Shown piece after piece: positions 45,639 to 58,046 of a DNA stretch of 64,000 bases. Location of the stretch: positions 17,547,501-17,611,500 of the forward strand of contig NC_088342.1 in the NCBI RefSeq assembly GCF_036884655.1, in the 5' to 3' direction. Both the position numbers and the translations under genes were made by a program. Each line of letters starts with the position of its first letter. Position 1 is the first letter of the stretch. This stretch comes from Musa acuminata AAA Group (Eukaryota; Streptophyta; Magnoliopsida; Zingiberales; Musaceae). The notes below the pieces were generated by a model, which worked only from the letters and a program-made list of their open reading frames with translations, had not been told where the DNA came from and made no database searches.

Positions 45639-47579
45639 ATGCTGATCATCGATGGAGGAGAAGGAGCACTGTTCTTGGAATTGGTTCCTTGCTACCGCTC
45701 CCTCCTCCGCTCCTGTGCTCAGGGTCGCACGCATCCCTGCGCCGGCTACGGCCTCCACGCGGCCGCCATCAAGTCTGGCCTCCTCCTCCTCCTCTCCGCC
45801 CCTCTCTTCCATATGTACGCCGCCCTACGCCCCTCTCCCGCCACCCCCATCCTCCTTCACGCCTTCGCCGATGTCCCCCGCTCCGCCCGCTCTGCCCCGG
45901 AGTGGACCGCCCTCATCTCTGCCCTCCCTCCCTCCTCCCTCTCCCTCCTTCTCTTCCGTTCCATGCTCCGCGACGCAGTTGCCCCCGACACCGTCACTCT
46001 CCTCGCCCTCCTCTCAGCGTCTGCCCGCCTAGCCAACCCCGTCGCTGGCGCCTCCGGCCACCTCCTCTTCCTCAAGCTGGGCACCCCCTTCTCTATCCCT
46101 GCCCGCAACGCTGCCCTCCACATGTATGCTACTTGCGGTCGCATGCCCGACGCTCGCCGCCTATTCCTCGAGATGCCCCAGCCGCCAACCGTTGTCGCCT
46201 GGACCGCGCTTCTCGCTGGTGCACTGCGCTGGGAGGGGCTCTCGAGCGGCCAGGAAATATTCGACAAAATGCCTCACAAGAACGAGGTTTCGTGGAATGT
46301 CATGGTTTCTGCCTGCATCGAATCCGGTCTTCCCAAGGAAGCCCTATCGCTGCTTGCCCAGATGCTCTTCTCTGGTGATGATTACTATTTGGCCATAAGA
46401 AATCTCAATCACATTACCCTCTGCTCGCTCCTTTCAGCTTGCTCTCAGGCCGGAGATCTAAGAGTTGGCCGCTGGATCCATGCACACTTCACCAAAGCTG
46501 GTGGCATTTTGGATGGCAAAGATAACGATCTTGTCAAGGTGGGTACTGCTCTGGTTGATATGTATAGCAAGAGTGGAAAGGTCGATTTGGCACATCGAGC
46601 TTTTGAGATGATGCCGCGTAAAACTATTGTGACTTGGAATGCAATGTTGAGTGGGCTTTCAATGCATGGGATGGCTGCTGAGGTGCTGACATTGTTTAAT
46701 CGGATGGTTGTGCATGAAGCTCAGCAGCCTGATGATATCACTTTTGTGAACATTCTTACTGCTTGTAGCCGCTCAGGTTTTGTGGATCAAGGTCGTAAAA
46801 TTTTTCATGATCTCTACCCAGTTTATGGTCTGAAGCCCAAGCTTGAGCATTTTTCCTGCATGGTCGATCTTTTGGGCAGGGCAGGTCAGTTGGAGGAAGC
46901 TGAGGCTCTGGTTAGAAAGATGCCCTTTCAGCCGAATGTCGTTATTTTGGGTTCCCTCCTAGCTTCTTGTGTCCTTCACAGAAGGCTAGAATTAGGGCAA
47001 CACCTCATGGATGAGCTAGTGCAGATAGATCCTTATAATACTGAGTATCACATGCTGCTATCCAACATGTATACTTCATCAGGTAGGCATGCAAAAGCTG
47101 ATAATCTTAGAATGACAGTGAAGAAAAATGGGAGAAGGAGATATCCTGGAATTAGCTATATAGAAATTGATGGTCATGTTCATTGTTTTAGTGCTGGTGA
47201 TAGATCACATCCTCGGACAGAGGAATTGTATATGATGTTAGATGAGGTGGTTCAGAGGTTGCAGTCGGCTGGGTACATTCCTGATGCAGCCTCTCAAGTT
47301 TCATGTGTTCCTGATAATTACCTAGAAAATGGTGACGGGCAAGAAGAGCGAGAGCAGGTGTTATTAGCTCACAGTGAGAGGCTTGCCATATGTTACGGTC
47401 TCATTAGCACAAAGCCTGGCATGCCTCTCTTGATATTTAAGAACCTTCGTATTTGCACTGATTGCCATGTAGCAATAAAGCTTATTGCAGACATATATAA
47501 CAGAGTCATTACCATCAGAGACCGGAACCGCTTTCATTGTTTTAAGGAAGGTGCCTGCTCCTGTTCTGATTATTGGTGA
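45639..47579 (+). CDS. DYW-class pentatricopeptide repeat protein (646 aa), organellar RNA editing type
   Basis: Intact, intronless frame ending in DYW plus TGA. Layout: N-terminal region, PLS-type PPR repeats from about residue 15 to 430 (for example TALVDMYSKSGKVDLAHRAF at about 303-322), E/E+ motifs about 432-545, then the DYW deaminase-like domain. Zinc/catalytic signature is complete: HSE at 578-580, CTDC at 606-609, H633 and CSC at 640-642, ending SDYW. Such proteins bind one or few organellar transcripts and direct C-to-U editing. The central part, WEGL followed by F, MP and a VSWNVMV-like segment, resembles Arabidopsis At5g15340, annotated as mitochondrial; that homology is from memory. 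The N-terminus is rich in Ala/Leu but a clean transit peptide cannot be proven. I chose the ATG at 45639 because it opens the frame; the ATG at 45652 is out of frame. The 5' half is strongly GC-rich, the 3' half not, a gradient usual in monocot genes. Confidence 0.95.
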   Translation: MLIIDGGEGALFLELVPCYRSLLRSCAQGRTHPCAGYGLHAAAIKSGLLLLLSAPLFHMYAALRPSPATPILLHAFADVPRSARSAPEWTALISALPPSSLSLLLFRSMLRDAVAPDTVTLLALLSASARLANPVAGASGHLLFLKLGTPFSIPARNAALHMYATCGRMPDARRLFLEMPQPPTVVAWTALLAGALRWEGLSSGQEIFDKMPHKNEVSWNVMVSACIESGLPKEALSLLAQMLFSGDDYYLAIRNLNHITLCSLLSACSQAGDLRVGRWIHAHFTKAGGILDGKDNDLVKVGTALVDMYSKSGKVDLAHRAFEMMPRKTIVTWNAMLSGLSMHGMAAEVLTLFNRMVVHEAQQPDDITFVNILTACSRSGFVDQGRKIFHDLYPVYGLKPKLEHFSCMVDLLGRAGQLEEAEALVRKMPFQPNVVILGSLLASCVLHRRLELGQHLMDELVQIDPYNTEYHMLLSNMYTSSGRHAKADNLRMTVKKNGRRRYPGISYIEIDGHVHCFSAGDRSHPRTEELYMMLDEVVQRLQSAGYIPDAASQVSCVPDNYLENGDGQEEREQVLLAHSERLAICYGLISTKPGMPLLIFKNLRICTDCHVAIKLIADIYNRVITIRDRNRFHCFKEGACSCSDYW

Positions 47580-49822
47580 TTTGTGATTGACGTCTCTATT
47601 GTTTCATGAGAAAGCCCTGAGAATTGTTGTTTCCCTGAGACCTTGAATCAGGTCCTGAAGAGACTATCACTATCAATTCAAGCAGGGTTAAGAGTGAAAA
47701 ACTGAAGATGTGAAGTCACAGTCTTCTCAGGCCTTATTATTCTTTTTATAATCAGAAATTTTGAGATTAATATGTACGGAAAAGGTAGAAAGGCCCAACA
47801 GCAGATGAGAAATGTAGTCAGATGATGGATTTCTCAAGTTGTCCCTAAAGATAGCTTTCTCTTATAGACTAGGTTTATGCAACAATAAAAGAAATGAAAA
47901 TGACTGTCAAGACAGAGTGTCATATTCTATTTGATAATAAATTATGAGATTTCATTGCAAAAGATGTTGATAAATGAAAGATCAAAAGAGGCCCTTGGAT
48001 AGACATTCAGATGAGATGTATGTGTTGCCTTTTCTGCCACTGTTTTCATAATCTCAAGTTTAATCAAAATATGTTGCATAGCAAATAAACAGATATTGTG
48101 ACTACATGTTATTTCCACCAGTTTAATTTTAATCAATATTGTTTTGCTGAAGGACAACTAGATTCAAGCAATCTTTGTGAACCAGGCATGTCAAAAGCCT
48201 GGGAGGCAAGATGCCTGTTGGTGTCGAGGATACCGTTGGAGTAAATGCTGATGTTGAATGTGAATATCCTTATAGACTGTCATTTACTTGGCATAAAGAC
48301 TTCAGCAGCAATATATTCCTGTTGGAAAGCTGAGAACTTGTGAATAGTCCAGAGTGATGTGCAGGCTTTGTGAAGTTTCGAATGGATTGCTGGCTTTGTG
48401 GATAATTTAAAATTGGTTTCTGCTTTAAGACATCTACTTCAATGCTGTATTATGTTGGATCTCTCTGTAGAAAGGAAAATGTTTTGGACACATGATTTAC
48501 TGTTGATCTCTTGAAGATGGATATTCACCATTCTGTTTGCATAGTTCAAGCATCCAAAAAGATATCCAAATCTTTTTAGTTCTCTGTTACATCAGCTATC
48601 CAAATCTCCCTCGGTGAAATTCTTCTTTCTAACAACTTGGTGTCTCAGGGACAACTTATTCCCATCTCGGGTCCAAATCTGGTTGTATCATTTTATTAGT
48701 ATCATGTTGAACAATGGATGATCCACTTTGAGATTATCATTATGTCCTTTGTAATATTATTTAATAATCAAGAGATTCATTGAATCTGAGCAAACGGAAG
48801 AAAATGCAGGGGGAATTTTTAGCTTTTTCAAACTACCACTAGAGAAATAAAAATTGTTCTCAGTATTAAGAGTAAGAGTTGCATCTCTTTCTAGGAAACT
48901 TAAGGGCTTCGATACTAGAACGGCATATTAAATAAACATGTTTAAAACAAAGTTACTTCCTCTCTTTCTAGGAAACAAATTACCCGCCAGGAAAGTAATT
49001 AAAATAAAAAAGTATTTATCTTATTGTTACGACAAATTTTGTAATTGAGATGGTTGGGCTTGTGAAAACATTGAATGCTCAATTGATGGGCGGGTGTTGT
49101 CCATGATAAAAGATTTATGAAATGGAATAATTGACGATAGAACTGATTAATATTTTCCATGACTTGAAAAAATTATTGAATATAAAAATGGTAGAAGATG
49201 CAAGATGCAAAATGATGCTTTGACAACCTTAGAGTTTGGAAAAAAACAAAGCATCTTCTTCATTTCATTAACTGTCAATATATAAACAAAATATTTCTCT
49301 ATAATATAGTACATTTGAATTCATATTTTGCTTTCAATACCCTTTTTTTTATATATATCCATCTTTCTTTTTTTCCCTTAACTTATTTGAGCTCTTCTTT
49401 TCATATCTATTATTTTAAGGGAATTATATATATGTTTCTTACATTTTTCCCACATTATGGAAAATGACCTGATATTACTCTTCCCATTCCAGTCGGTAAA
49501 AAACACTTAAAATGTTAATGAGCCCCCTGCATGAATGCAAATTCTATGAAGTGTTCCATGCATGTCAGATTTATTTTTTTTATAGACAAAAGAAATTAAA
49601 CTTTACTAACTCTAATGAAAATAAACATGATTTTTTCGCATCACAACAAACCAAAAAATTGAACTCTAAGCAAAAATTAGTAGTTTTGGTGGTCCAAAGG
49701 ATGCCAACTAATTAGCTACATCATTTTCTTCTCTAAATATATGAAATATATTACAATTATTAAAAAATGATAAAAAAATTTAAATCTTCACAACCAAAGA
49801 TTGGATTCTCTAAGGAGGGGTG
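47580..49822. other. Downstream flank of the PPR gene, no gene seen
   Basis: The first few hundred bases probably contain the 3' UTR (AATAAA-like words at 47883 and 47935). Further on the sequence is AT-rich with no recognisable transposon termini and no frame of note. The 67-codon frame at 49512 has no features. Confidence 0.5.
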
Positions 49823-50285
49823 TGTTAAATTAAGATGTTGGTCAAGACTTTTGAGTTAGTCTCAATATGTAATATAGGTATATCCTCCTAAATGATGAGA
49901 CTTTAGGGTTTTATCATAGAAAAAAAGAGAGAAAAGGGGATGATCACTTTGAGGGGATCGACTTCCTTGATCACTTCAAGGGGATTGACCTCCTAGGATT
50001 TATCAAAAGACTGAATAATATTTCATTGATTATTGACCTCCTTATTTATAAAGTTCCACCTAGAGTCCACCTTAGACTCTTAATAAATAAATAATATCAA
50101 ATACATTTTTATCCGACTCTTACTAGACTAGATCGACTTAATAAAATATTTATTCAAAGCTCAGAAAATAAAAGGATTCTCACAATTTCTGTCTCTTCAA
50201 ATCAGCCTTATTCTCAAGTCTTAGAAGCATCAAACTCGAGGAGCTTAGTAGCACTTCAATCATAGGGTCTCTGCGGCGCATCACA
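49823..50285 (-). repeat. Probable Ty3/gypsy LTR remnant
   Basis: On the minus strand it would start TGTGATGCGCC and end CTTAATTTAACA, with a TATA-like TTTATAAATAAGG near 50040. It lies 3' of the gag-protease remnant, so it would be the 3' LTR. Boundaries are by eye; no partner LTR is present. Confidence 0.5.
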
Positions 50286-51541
50286 ACTTGTTAATCAAGT
50301 AAGTACGGTCTCCACTTTTTGATAGTGTAAGCAACGGCCTTTCAGTGTAGTAATCATCGCAGTCTTCTAAAGAACCTTCTTCATTTGATGGCTAGTGACA
50401 ATTGTGACTTTAGTTCCACGTTTTCCCTTTAGGATCACCTGCTTTTCATTAATAAAATACTTCATTATTAATTTAGAAAAAATTTTAAAAAATATCACCT
50501 AGGGTTGATAGTCATTCAATTCCAGCACCACTTCAAAGTCTTCCAAGGATAGCAAAATGAAGTCCACAAGTAACTCTTGGCCTTGTATACTCAATTTTAA
50601 CTTTAAACATTTGCTATCACAAGTTAAAATCCATCCATCAACGACCTTTACTTAAATTTATCAAAGCTTTCAATGTGGTAGGCCAATCTATCAATAACCA
50701 TACTATCCATAAAATTGTTAGTGCTATCAGTATCAATCAAAACTGTAACATGTTGATGTTCCAAAGTTCCTCCAACTTTCATAGTTTATGGGTTAGAGAA
50801 GCCGGCTAATGCATGTATTGTATGTATGATAGGTCTATCATCTTCATCAGAATCCGTACCTTCATGATCGGAGTCCACAATGCATTGTTACTTTCTAGTT
50901 CCTCCTCGATTGGTTCAATCATCAGAAGTTGCCCTTGTTTACATTGATGCTTCTTACTCCACTTTTCATCATAGTGCCAGTACAAACCCTTTGCTGATCT
51001 TTCCTTGAGTTCTTCTCGGGTTAGTCTTCAAGTGTTAGGGTTTTGGTTGGGAATAGATGAGGCGGGTGGCTTGCTAATCATCTATTTGTTGTCACTTTTA
51101 TTTTGACGATTTTCCCTACTGATTTTCTCTTTATACAAACGTGCAAATGAGATTATAGCTATCATAATGCGAGGTTGGCAAGCTTTAACTTCACACCAAA
51201 TATCTAGATTAAGTCCTTTAATAAATGTTCCCACCAATTATCGTTCAAATCTACTATGATATTCTAGCAATATAGAAATCTAGTGAATTTAGCAAGCTGC
51301 CCATCAACATTCTCATATTTAGATGGTCCAAAGTGAATGAGAAGCCATTTCTTGAATTGCTCCCACGAGGTGACCTCGTGGCAGGTTTCGTACTAATCAT
51401 ACCATTGGATTGTATCTCCATCTAGTTGGATTGAAGTTATTTTCACCTTGAATTATTCTAGAGTTATATGAAAAAAAAAAAAAAAATTTGCCCTAGAGAT
51501 TCAACTGGTTGGATCTTCATCTTCCGTTAGGACTGTTTCGG
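50286..51541 (-). pseudogene. Ty3/gypsy gag-protease remnant
   Basis: Read right to left, decayed frames give a Gag segment (WEQFKKWLLIHFGPSKYENV near 51330, typical of gypsy Gag) and a retropepsin-like site (VTVLIDTDSTNNFMDSM near 50730) whose DSG core is changed. The following GIEWLSTLGDI stretch (near 50500) is the usual linker before RT. RT, RNase H and integrase are missing, lost by deletion between this point and the LTR remnant. Many stops. The Gag N-terminus is cut at 51541 by a copia LTR head. Confidence 0.7.
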
Positions 51542-51695
51542 TGTTGAATCTCAGATTTTGATGATAAAATCAATTGGTGAATTAATGATCTAATCCATGT
51601 GTTGAGATAAGTGATGCGGGACTAACTACGATTGTGAGAAAGGCGAAACGATTAAAGTAGAATCGAAGTAGGGCCGGAGCCCCTATCCCCCAAGG
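51542..51695 (+). repeat. Fragment of a copia LTR head (about 150 bp)
   Basis: Starts TGTTGAATCTCAGATTTTG like the other family LTRs and follows the short class through GGGACTAACTACGATTG, then stops where another LTR begins at 51696. No continuation was found within the window. Confidence 0.75.
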
Positions 51696-52142
51696 TGTCA
51701 CAGACAAACTTCTAAACAGGATGTTTGATGTAATGCTTATGTATGTCCGTGTCTTTTGGTATATTCATTCTTTGCCTAGTATGTAGAGGGACAGCCGAAG
51801 GCTTAATAGTCCCATTTTAGTTGGGTTTGGTGGCCGCTTTAGGCTTGTAAATAAAGGTTGTGTCACGTGGACACTTGTGAGAGATTTTCGATCTATAGTG
51901 AACCATTTTGACCCTTTGTTGTGTAACTGTTTAGAGCTTATAAAGTTTGCTTATAATTTGCATTGTCTATGAAGTGTTTCTTAGAATGTTTGCTTGTGGA
52001 TCCCGAGTGAGGCGCTTTCTCTAACCAGTTTTCTCTTTTGTGGGTCCTAAGGGACCATAGGAGGCTTCGGGGAGGCTGACCTTTGCAGATGGACACGCAA
52101 GGGTGCCGCACGACTTAGACAAAACCAACTAAGTCCGTGATA
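51696..52142 (+). repeat. 5' LTR of the LARD-like element (447 bp)
   Basis: Begins TGTCACAGAC and ends AAGTCCGTGATA (TA in place of the expected CA), two bases before the PBS. The inner ends are near inverted repeats (TCACAGAC and GTCCGTGA). Confidence 0.7.
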
Positions 52143-52144
52143 GA

Positions 52145-52156
52145 TGGTATCAGAGC
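52145..52156 (+). promoter_or_regulatory. Primer binding site of the LARD-like element
   Basis: TGGTATCAGAGC followed by GGGA, complementary to initiator Met-tRNA. Confidence 0.88.
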
Positions 52157-53939
52157 GGGACAAGCACTTATAGAAATACTTGGCATGCAAACGTGGGGGA
52201 CCTAGCGGGGCTGCGTTGAGGGCAGTCAGCACACGCGCTATCGTTTACGAGAAAAATGGGCATAGAGATGTAGGGAAAAGGAGTCGCTAAGAGGAGCGGG
52301 CATCTGAGATCGGCATTCAGAGGAATGGCCAACCCTTCACGCGAGAGGCACCACGAGAACAAGTAAGCTTGGAAGAATATGGAGCGCACAAAGGTTGGGA
52401 TGGCTGAGTTTGAGCTACGGCTCAACGTTGACAACCATACTTGTTGATGCTCAAGGCAAACGAGGCGCTTGGTAAAAGATGAGACCATACAATATGGAAG
52501 TAGTTGCTCAGCGACCGAAACAGTTGTGCAAAGCTCATAGAGGTGAGGGAAATTATTAACTCGAAGAATTCGGTACTCATGCATGGGCTTGTATACGGAC
52601 GATGGAATGTTTGCAGCCATCCTAAGGTGATCGAAACTCGGTGCCATGGAGCATTGAAACATTCTCTTTGGCATATGAAGGATACGTCCATAGGAGGCTG
52701 AAGTGTGCAGCGAATTTAGCATGTTGCTAGGCCTTAAGTGGTGCAACGGGGACTGTATTGACGTAGAGTCGCAATCTAGCAAGTGCGTTTGCAGGAGGCA
52801 GAATAACGCATAGTTTGTTCAGCAAATCGGAGTAGTCCAAGGGGATGGTGGTCTCCAAAACGAAGAGAGATGTTGCTCCAACGAGACAATTATCCAAGAG
52901 GGATAAGTCCCGGCTCTCTAGAGGCAGAATCATGTGGGACGGACCGCACATATTGAGGAGGAGTACCTCAATAAATAGCAACTCCACGAAGCTCAATGGA
53001 TCGAGCAAGCGGCGAGGAGTCGTCGCATGATCTCGCTTGAGAGAATGCATTGGTGGATGCATTGCGAGATCAAGTGGGAGAGCGACCCAAAGCAACACAA
53101 ATGTAGGCACACTTGGAGTCGATATGGAGACCGGACTCAAGGGAGGGCTAACCCGTGGAATGGTGGGCGCGAGGGCCACCATCAACTCAATGCAAATAGA
53201 GGAGCGGAGCTACTTGGGTGTAACTTGGCGAAGTACCCAAGCTGCATGAAGGGAGCCAGCATAGAAGATGGTACATGGAGCAGAGGCACAATGCTTTCCT
53301 TGGACAGAGGTCAAGGACATGAACTCTTGTAGAGGCAAGAGCAGGATCATGTTGTTCCATGGGCCCTTCATTATGACGGAGCAGACTCATCTTGCAAGGT
53401 GCCAAAGACGAAGGGAGCTTCTGGGCACATGCACCTTATCTCGGAGAAGCATTTGATGGAGGAACTAAGGTGACTCAACTTGCAGAGGCGAAGTTAGGTT
53501 CAGAAGGCCTTGACACGGGACAAGAGGACGCGGAGGCGGGTACTCTTGAAGAATATGCCATAGTGTTACCAGTCAAGTTGCTAAGCAGGAAGCAGTGCGT
53601 AGCAAAGATTGTGTTGGTAGGGGCAAAGGCCCAGGATCCAGACAATGGTACACCATTTTCAACGAAGTCAGTGGACTTCGGGAGCTACTAGGCGATGGAC
53701 TGTCCTAGAATGGTGCTTCATCTAGGTGTGATCCAAGAGTGGGTGGATGAAGGTCGATTGCCAAAGGAACGAACAAAATTGAAGGTGGAAGAGACCCTGC
53801 GATGTATTAGCAAAGGCCACACATGGAGGGATCACAATTCGAGTTCATCCCACATGGATCATAATGCAATAGAGATGTCACCAGGAGGCGACATGGTGCA
53901 GCGGATCGTGGTGGAACAGTTCGTGGCAATGCGATACAC

Positions 53940-54660
53940 ATGACAGTCCTGTGAGGGACTAGATCATACAGAGATATGATCGGGAGCTATTAGAAGCTCC
54001 ACTTTGGTAAACAACACGACAGCACGAAGGGTTATGGATTCAATGAGTGAAGGCTATGGTACCACAGAGGCAGGTCTTCCGTGCATGTATCGAATTTTGC
54101 ATCGGATGAAAGCCTTGGTCATCAGCATATGGGGGTTGTGTTCCACCAAGGAAAAAGTTTAAATGCATGTACCATTGAGTCCCATGGGAGGGACTTGATC
54201 ATGCAGAGGTATGATCGAAGCAACTAGAGAGTTGGACTGCTCTAGAGCTTATATTCGCTTAAGGGAGCTCGGCAAGTCAGAGGACAAGGTCAAGTAAGCG
54301 AACGTTGCTACCAAGGAAGCTAAGGAGAACAGAATCGGTGCAAATCCTACAACGTGATGGCAGAGGCCATGCATGAGAGTTGCAGTCTGTCTTTCCATCG
54401 ACCAAAGGGAGCTGCTTGGAGAACTCAAAGGTGTTGAAGCAGGGGGTCGAAAGGGGTGAGGAAGCGACGATGAGTCCAGAGGGACTTAGCTACCCAAAAT
54501 CAAGCATCAGTTAGAACGGAGGTGGACTCGGAGGAGTGCCACAGAGACATATCTACTAATCGTGAAGAAAAGGGATGCAGATGCAAGGCGACGGATAGTA
54601 GGGCCATGGGTATGGCAGCGCCATGGTACCGTAGAGGCGGGACTTCCTTGAAAGTTATTG
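53940..54660 (+). repeat. Diverged internal direct repeats of the LARD-like element
   Basis: GAGGGACTAGATCATACAGA at about 53953 recurs as GAGGGACTTGATCATGCAGA at about 54189, and GGCTATGGTACCACAGAGGC at about 54050 recurs as a variant near 54617 (CCATGGTACCGTAGAGGC). Spacing is irregular. Confidence 0.65.
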
Positions 54661-55265
54661 ATCCCTTGCTCTCATAGAGGGAGAGCGCTTGGTCTTGAAA
54701 GGGGCCGAGGAGGTGGAGCATGCAGAGGCAAACTCCAAGTACCGAGATAAGGCTGAAGGGCAGAGGCTAAGAAACTTCATAAGATCGGTGTCAACGAGCT
54801 TCTCATCAAGATAGCCGAAAGTGAAGGACTTCGGGTTATGCAATAGTGCACGACCAAGGAACGAAGCAAGCAGTACGCAGTGTTGTACCTTTGCTACTCA
54901 GTAGAGTAGGCGGCAGGGTTGATGGAGAAGACGGTACAATCCCAGTGGCGACCAAATCTATTAGAGAATTACTCTAAGTTGGGGTGAAAACTTCCTGCAT
55001 TCCAGAAGTTTGATGGCATTGAGAAGGTGAATCATAGTAACTAACTCAACGCAAGGAGTGCAAATACTTCAAGTGCTTCAGAAGTGTGAGCAAAGAGTAG
55101 GCAAAGGCCAATAACCAGCTCGATGCATGAAGTACAACCTCGAGGAGGCGGGCAAAGTTGAGTAACCTTTGCCTTCTCAACTCTTAAGAGAATGGGCGAA
55201 ACCGAGTACCCCAATTCTCTTATCATCGCTAGAAAGGAGGATAGTTGACTTTCTTCATCCTCTCC

Positions 55266-55458
55266 CATAGATCTACAAGTTTTCAGAGATATACGATCTC
55301 CCTAGGTAATACATCTTTCTTATACGCGTAGTTTTCGATTTTGTAGGTTTTTGCACACTAATCTTCGCACGACGATGAAACCTTCTTTTTTTGTAGGAAA
55401 TTTTAGGATTTCATTTTCTATTCTTCCACTACACATGTGATGCTGTCCTAGATTTCCC
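55266..55458. other. Unassigned 190-bp spacer
   Basis: Between the LARD-like element and element I. T-rich, no frame, no recognisable termini. It may be a piece of the missing 3' end of the LARD or of the older gypsy element. Confidence 0.4.
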
Positions 55459-57043
55459 TATTGAATCTCGAATTTTAATGATGAAACTAATTGATAGTAT
55501 TTATGATTTGATCTGCATTTTGAGTGACACAGGATGCTTCGATCAGGAAGAGACAATTAAAGCAGGAAGAATCATGTTGGGCTAGAGGAAAACATGTCAG
55601 AAGATTGGACGTCGGGCCAAAGGATCGATCGACATATCGATAGAAGGCCTCGGGCCATAGATTCGGGCATCGAGCCAAGAAGAGCAAATATTGCACCAAG
55701 GATATCGGAGTTGCGGATGTCAACTAACCGATTGGGCAATAGGCCGCAAGAGAGGATGCTACGCCGAAGAATCGGATGAAATGTCGATGGACCAATCATG
55801 CTAGACGACATAATTCATGCGTAGTAATAATTATATAGATTGAAGTGTATTTTTACATGTGCAGGATTAACTACGATAGCAAGGTGTAAAGCGAAATGAA
55901 GTCCCGGAGTCAAGAACACGATTTCGTTAGGAGTTTGAGAGTTCGTCGGAATTCCGGACGTTCATCGGAAGTTCTGTCTGAATTGACCGAGAAGTCCCAG
56001 AGCTTGCCAAAGAAGCTCATCGGAACTCGCCAAGAAGATCATCATGAAGTCGAGGAGCTCACTGGAAGTCCACTGGAACATTGACGAGAGATCGTCGGAA
56101 GTTCGTTGGAAGATCGCCGGAATAAACCTAGACTTACGGACTTTGTTTAACTTAGTAAATGTCTTAAAATTCATAGTTAGCACATAATAGGGATTAAAAT
56201 TGGGCCAACCCAATTAGGGGACAGTTGGGCCAAGTTTGGGCTATGTTGGGCCAAGAGAAAGGCCCAAACAATGACCAAACAGGTGAAACCATCATGGGAC
56301 AGTCTCCGAGACTGTGTCAAGCGGTGGTACCACCAATCTGGGTGGTGGTACCGCCTAGACTCAGTCTCCGAGACTATCTGGGTGGTGATACCACCCAATG
56401 TCAGGTTGTAGGTGGTGGTACCGCCCAATGCAAGCGGTGGTATCGCCCGTACCCTAAAATTTCGGGGGTTTAAATTTTGGGTTCCAAATTTGAATCCATT
56501 TGGGGCCTATAAATGCCTCAACTATTCTTGCATAAATAAGCAAGAAATATTGAGCAAAACCCTGTGATTCTAAAGTTTTAAACCTTAGAAAGTTGAGTTC
56601 CCTCCTCCCAAAGCTTAGAGAGAGTTCTAAAGGAGGTGTGAGAGGGATACCATGTAAAAGAGGGTTGTAAAAGGTTGTCTCCTAAACCTGTGAAAAGGAG
56701 AAGAGGGGTGTAAAAGGGTAGTTGGTCTTCGCCATTGAAAGAAGACCGATAGTAGATGCCAGTGGCCTCGATGAAAGAGGAATCGACAAAGTGGATGTAG
56801 GTCACAACGATCGAACCACTATAAAAATCTGGTTTGCGTTTCTCTTGTGCAATTTACTTTACTACAAACTACTTTACTTTCTTTACATCCACTATGCTCT
56901 TCCATACGCTTTCAAGGTTAATACCTTTATGAAATGGTTTTTCGTCGAAAATAGATTTAATCGTAATGAAGTTTTGAACCGACATAATTTTTACCGTTGC
57001 ACTAATTCACCCCCCCCTCTTAGTGCCGACTCTTTTCCTAACA
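55459..57043 (+). repeat. Element I 5' LTR (1585 bp)
   Basis: Starts TATTGAATCTCG (TG changed to TA) and ends TTTTCCTAACA. Head block about 55530-55865, CCGGAAG-rich block 55920-56120, palindromic cluster 56280-56460, TATA box near 56508, hairpin 57000-57028 (stem TGCACTAA and TTAGTGC with a C7 loop). Confidence 0.9.
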
Positions 57044-57045
57044 AT

Positions 57046-57057
57046 TGGTATCAGAGC
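57046..57057 (+). promoter_or_regulatory. Primer binding site of element I
   Basis: TGGTATCAGAGC two bases behind the LTR end. Confidence 0.9.
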
Positions 57058-57092
57058 CTCGTATTTCTCATTTGGTTTAACACCTAAGAGAA

Positions 57093-58046
57093 ATGACTCT
57101 TTTCGGCTTTCAAGAGGGTCACTCTCTCATTCATCCTCCCTTTTTTAATTGGATGGATTACAGATATTGGAAAACTCAAATAAGAGGTTTATTGCTTTCT
57201 TTGGATTTGAACTTATGGAACATTGTTGAAAATGGTTTTCGAATGTCTTCTCTTCCAATGAACCATTGGAATGATTTGGAGAAAAAGACATTTTCTTTAA
57301 ATGCTAGAGCTATGAAAGCTCTATTTTGTGCCTTAGACAAAAACGAGTTTAATCAGGTTTCTACTTGCGAAACGACTTTCGATATATGGAACACTCTTGA
57401 AATCACACATGAAGGCACTAATAGAGTAAAAGATTCTAAAATAAATCTTTTAATGCACGATTTTGAACTATTTCGAATGAAGCCGAGCGAAACCGTTGTT
57501 GACATGTACACCCGTTTTACGAATGTCGTCAATGGTTTAAAAGCTCTTGGCAAATGCTTTTCTAATTTTGAGCTCGTTAATAAGATTTTACGATCCCTTT
57601 CTAAGAATTGGGATTAAAAAATAACGACTATATAAGAATAAAAAAATTTGAATATTTTTTTTATTGAAGAACTTATCGGGTCTCTAATGACCTATGAAAT
57701 GACGTGCAATGCACGTAAAGAACTTGAGAACCACCTTCCAAAGAATGGGAAGGATTTCGAACTAAGAATAATTGAAGACCACTTGAACATAAGCTCAAGT
57801 GATGGTGAACTTTAACTCATCACTATGAAATTTAAAAAGTTCATGAAATAAAATTTAAAGAACAAAAAGAATGCAACTACTTGCTATGAACACAAGAAGA
57901 GGGAAGAACTTTGGGATGAATCAAGCTCATCCGAAGATAAGGAGAAAATCAACAAGGGCGAAGTGGCAAACTACGCCTTAACGACTTTCTACAACGAGGT
58001 AAACAACTCAAACGAAACTCCCTTAGTTTACTTTGAAATTATTTAA
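57093..58046 (+). pseudogene. gag: Element I gag, degenerate
   Basis: ATG at 57093 (MTLFGFQEGHS), open to the TAA at 57615-57617 with all N-terminal Gag motifs; further stops follow in 57620-57860. The end reads GEVANYALTTFYNEV and YFEII. Knuckle region: TCYEHKKREELWDE, so only one Cys remains, matching B, C and G. Confidence 0.87.

Larger units (their letters stand above)
51696..55265 (+). mobile_element. LARD-like non-autonomous LTR element without coding capacity
   Basis: A 447-bp LTR (51696-52142) is followed by a PBS (52145-52156) and about 3.1 kb of moderately GC-rich sequence with no retroelement protein domain. The right LTR is not visible, so the right end is approximate. Short open frames on both strands (for example 52168-52782 minus, 53027-53332 plus) show no recognisable motif. 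Internal diverged repeats are described in the findings. The element interrupts a copia LTR fragment at its left side. Confidence 0.6.

Noticed and set aside
45652..46398. Proline-rich frames overlapping the PPR gene and antisense frames at 45405-46267
   Set aside because: Shadows of the GC-rich PPR coding sequence in other frames; the frame with PPR, E and DYW domains is the real one.
52168..52782. Antisense 204-codon frame in the LARD-like element
   Set aside because: No domain or motif recognised and it lies opposite to the orientation of the element; similar frames occur on both strands nearby.
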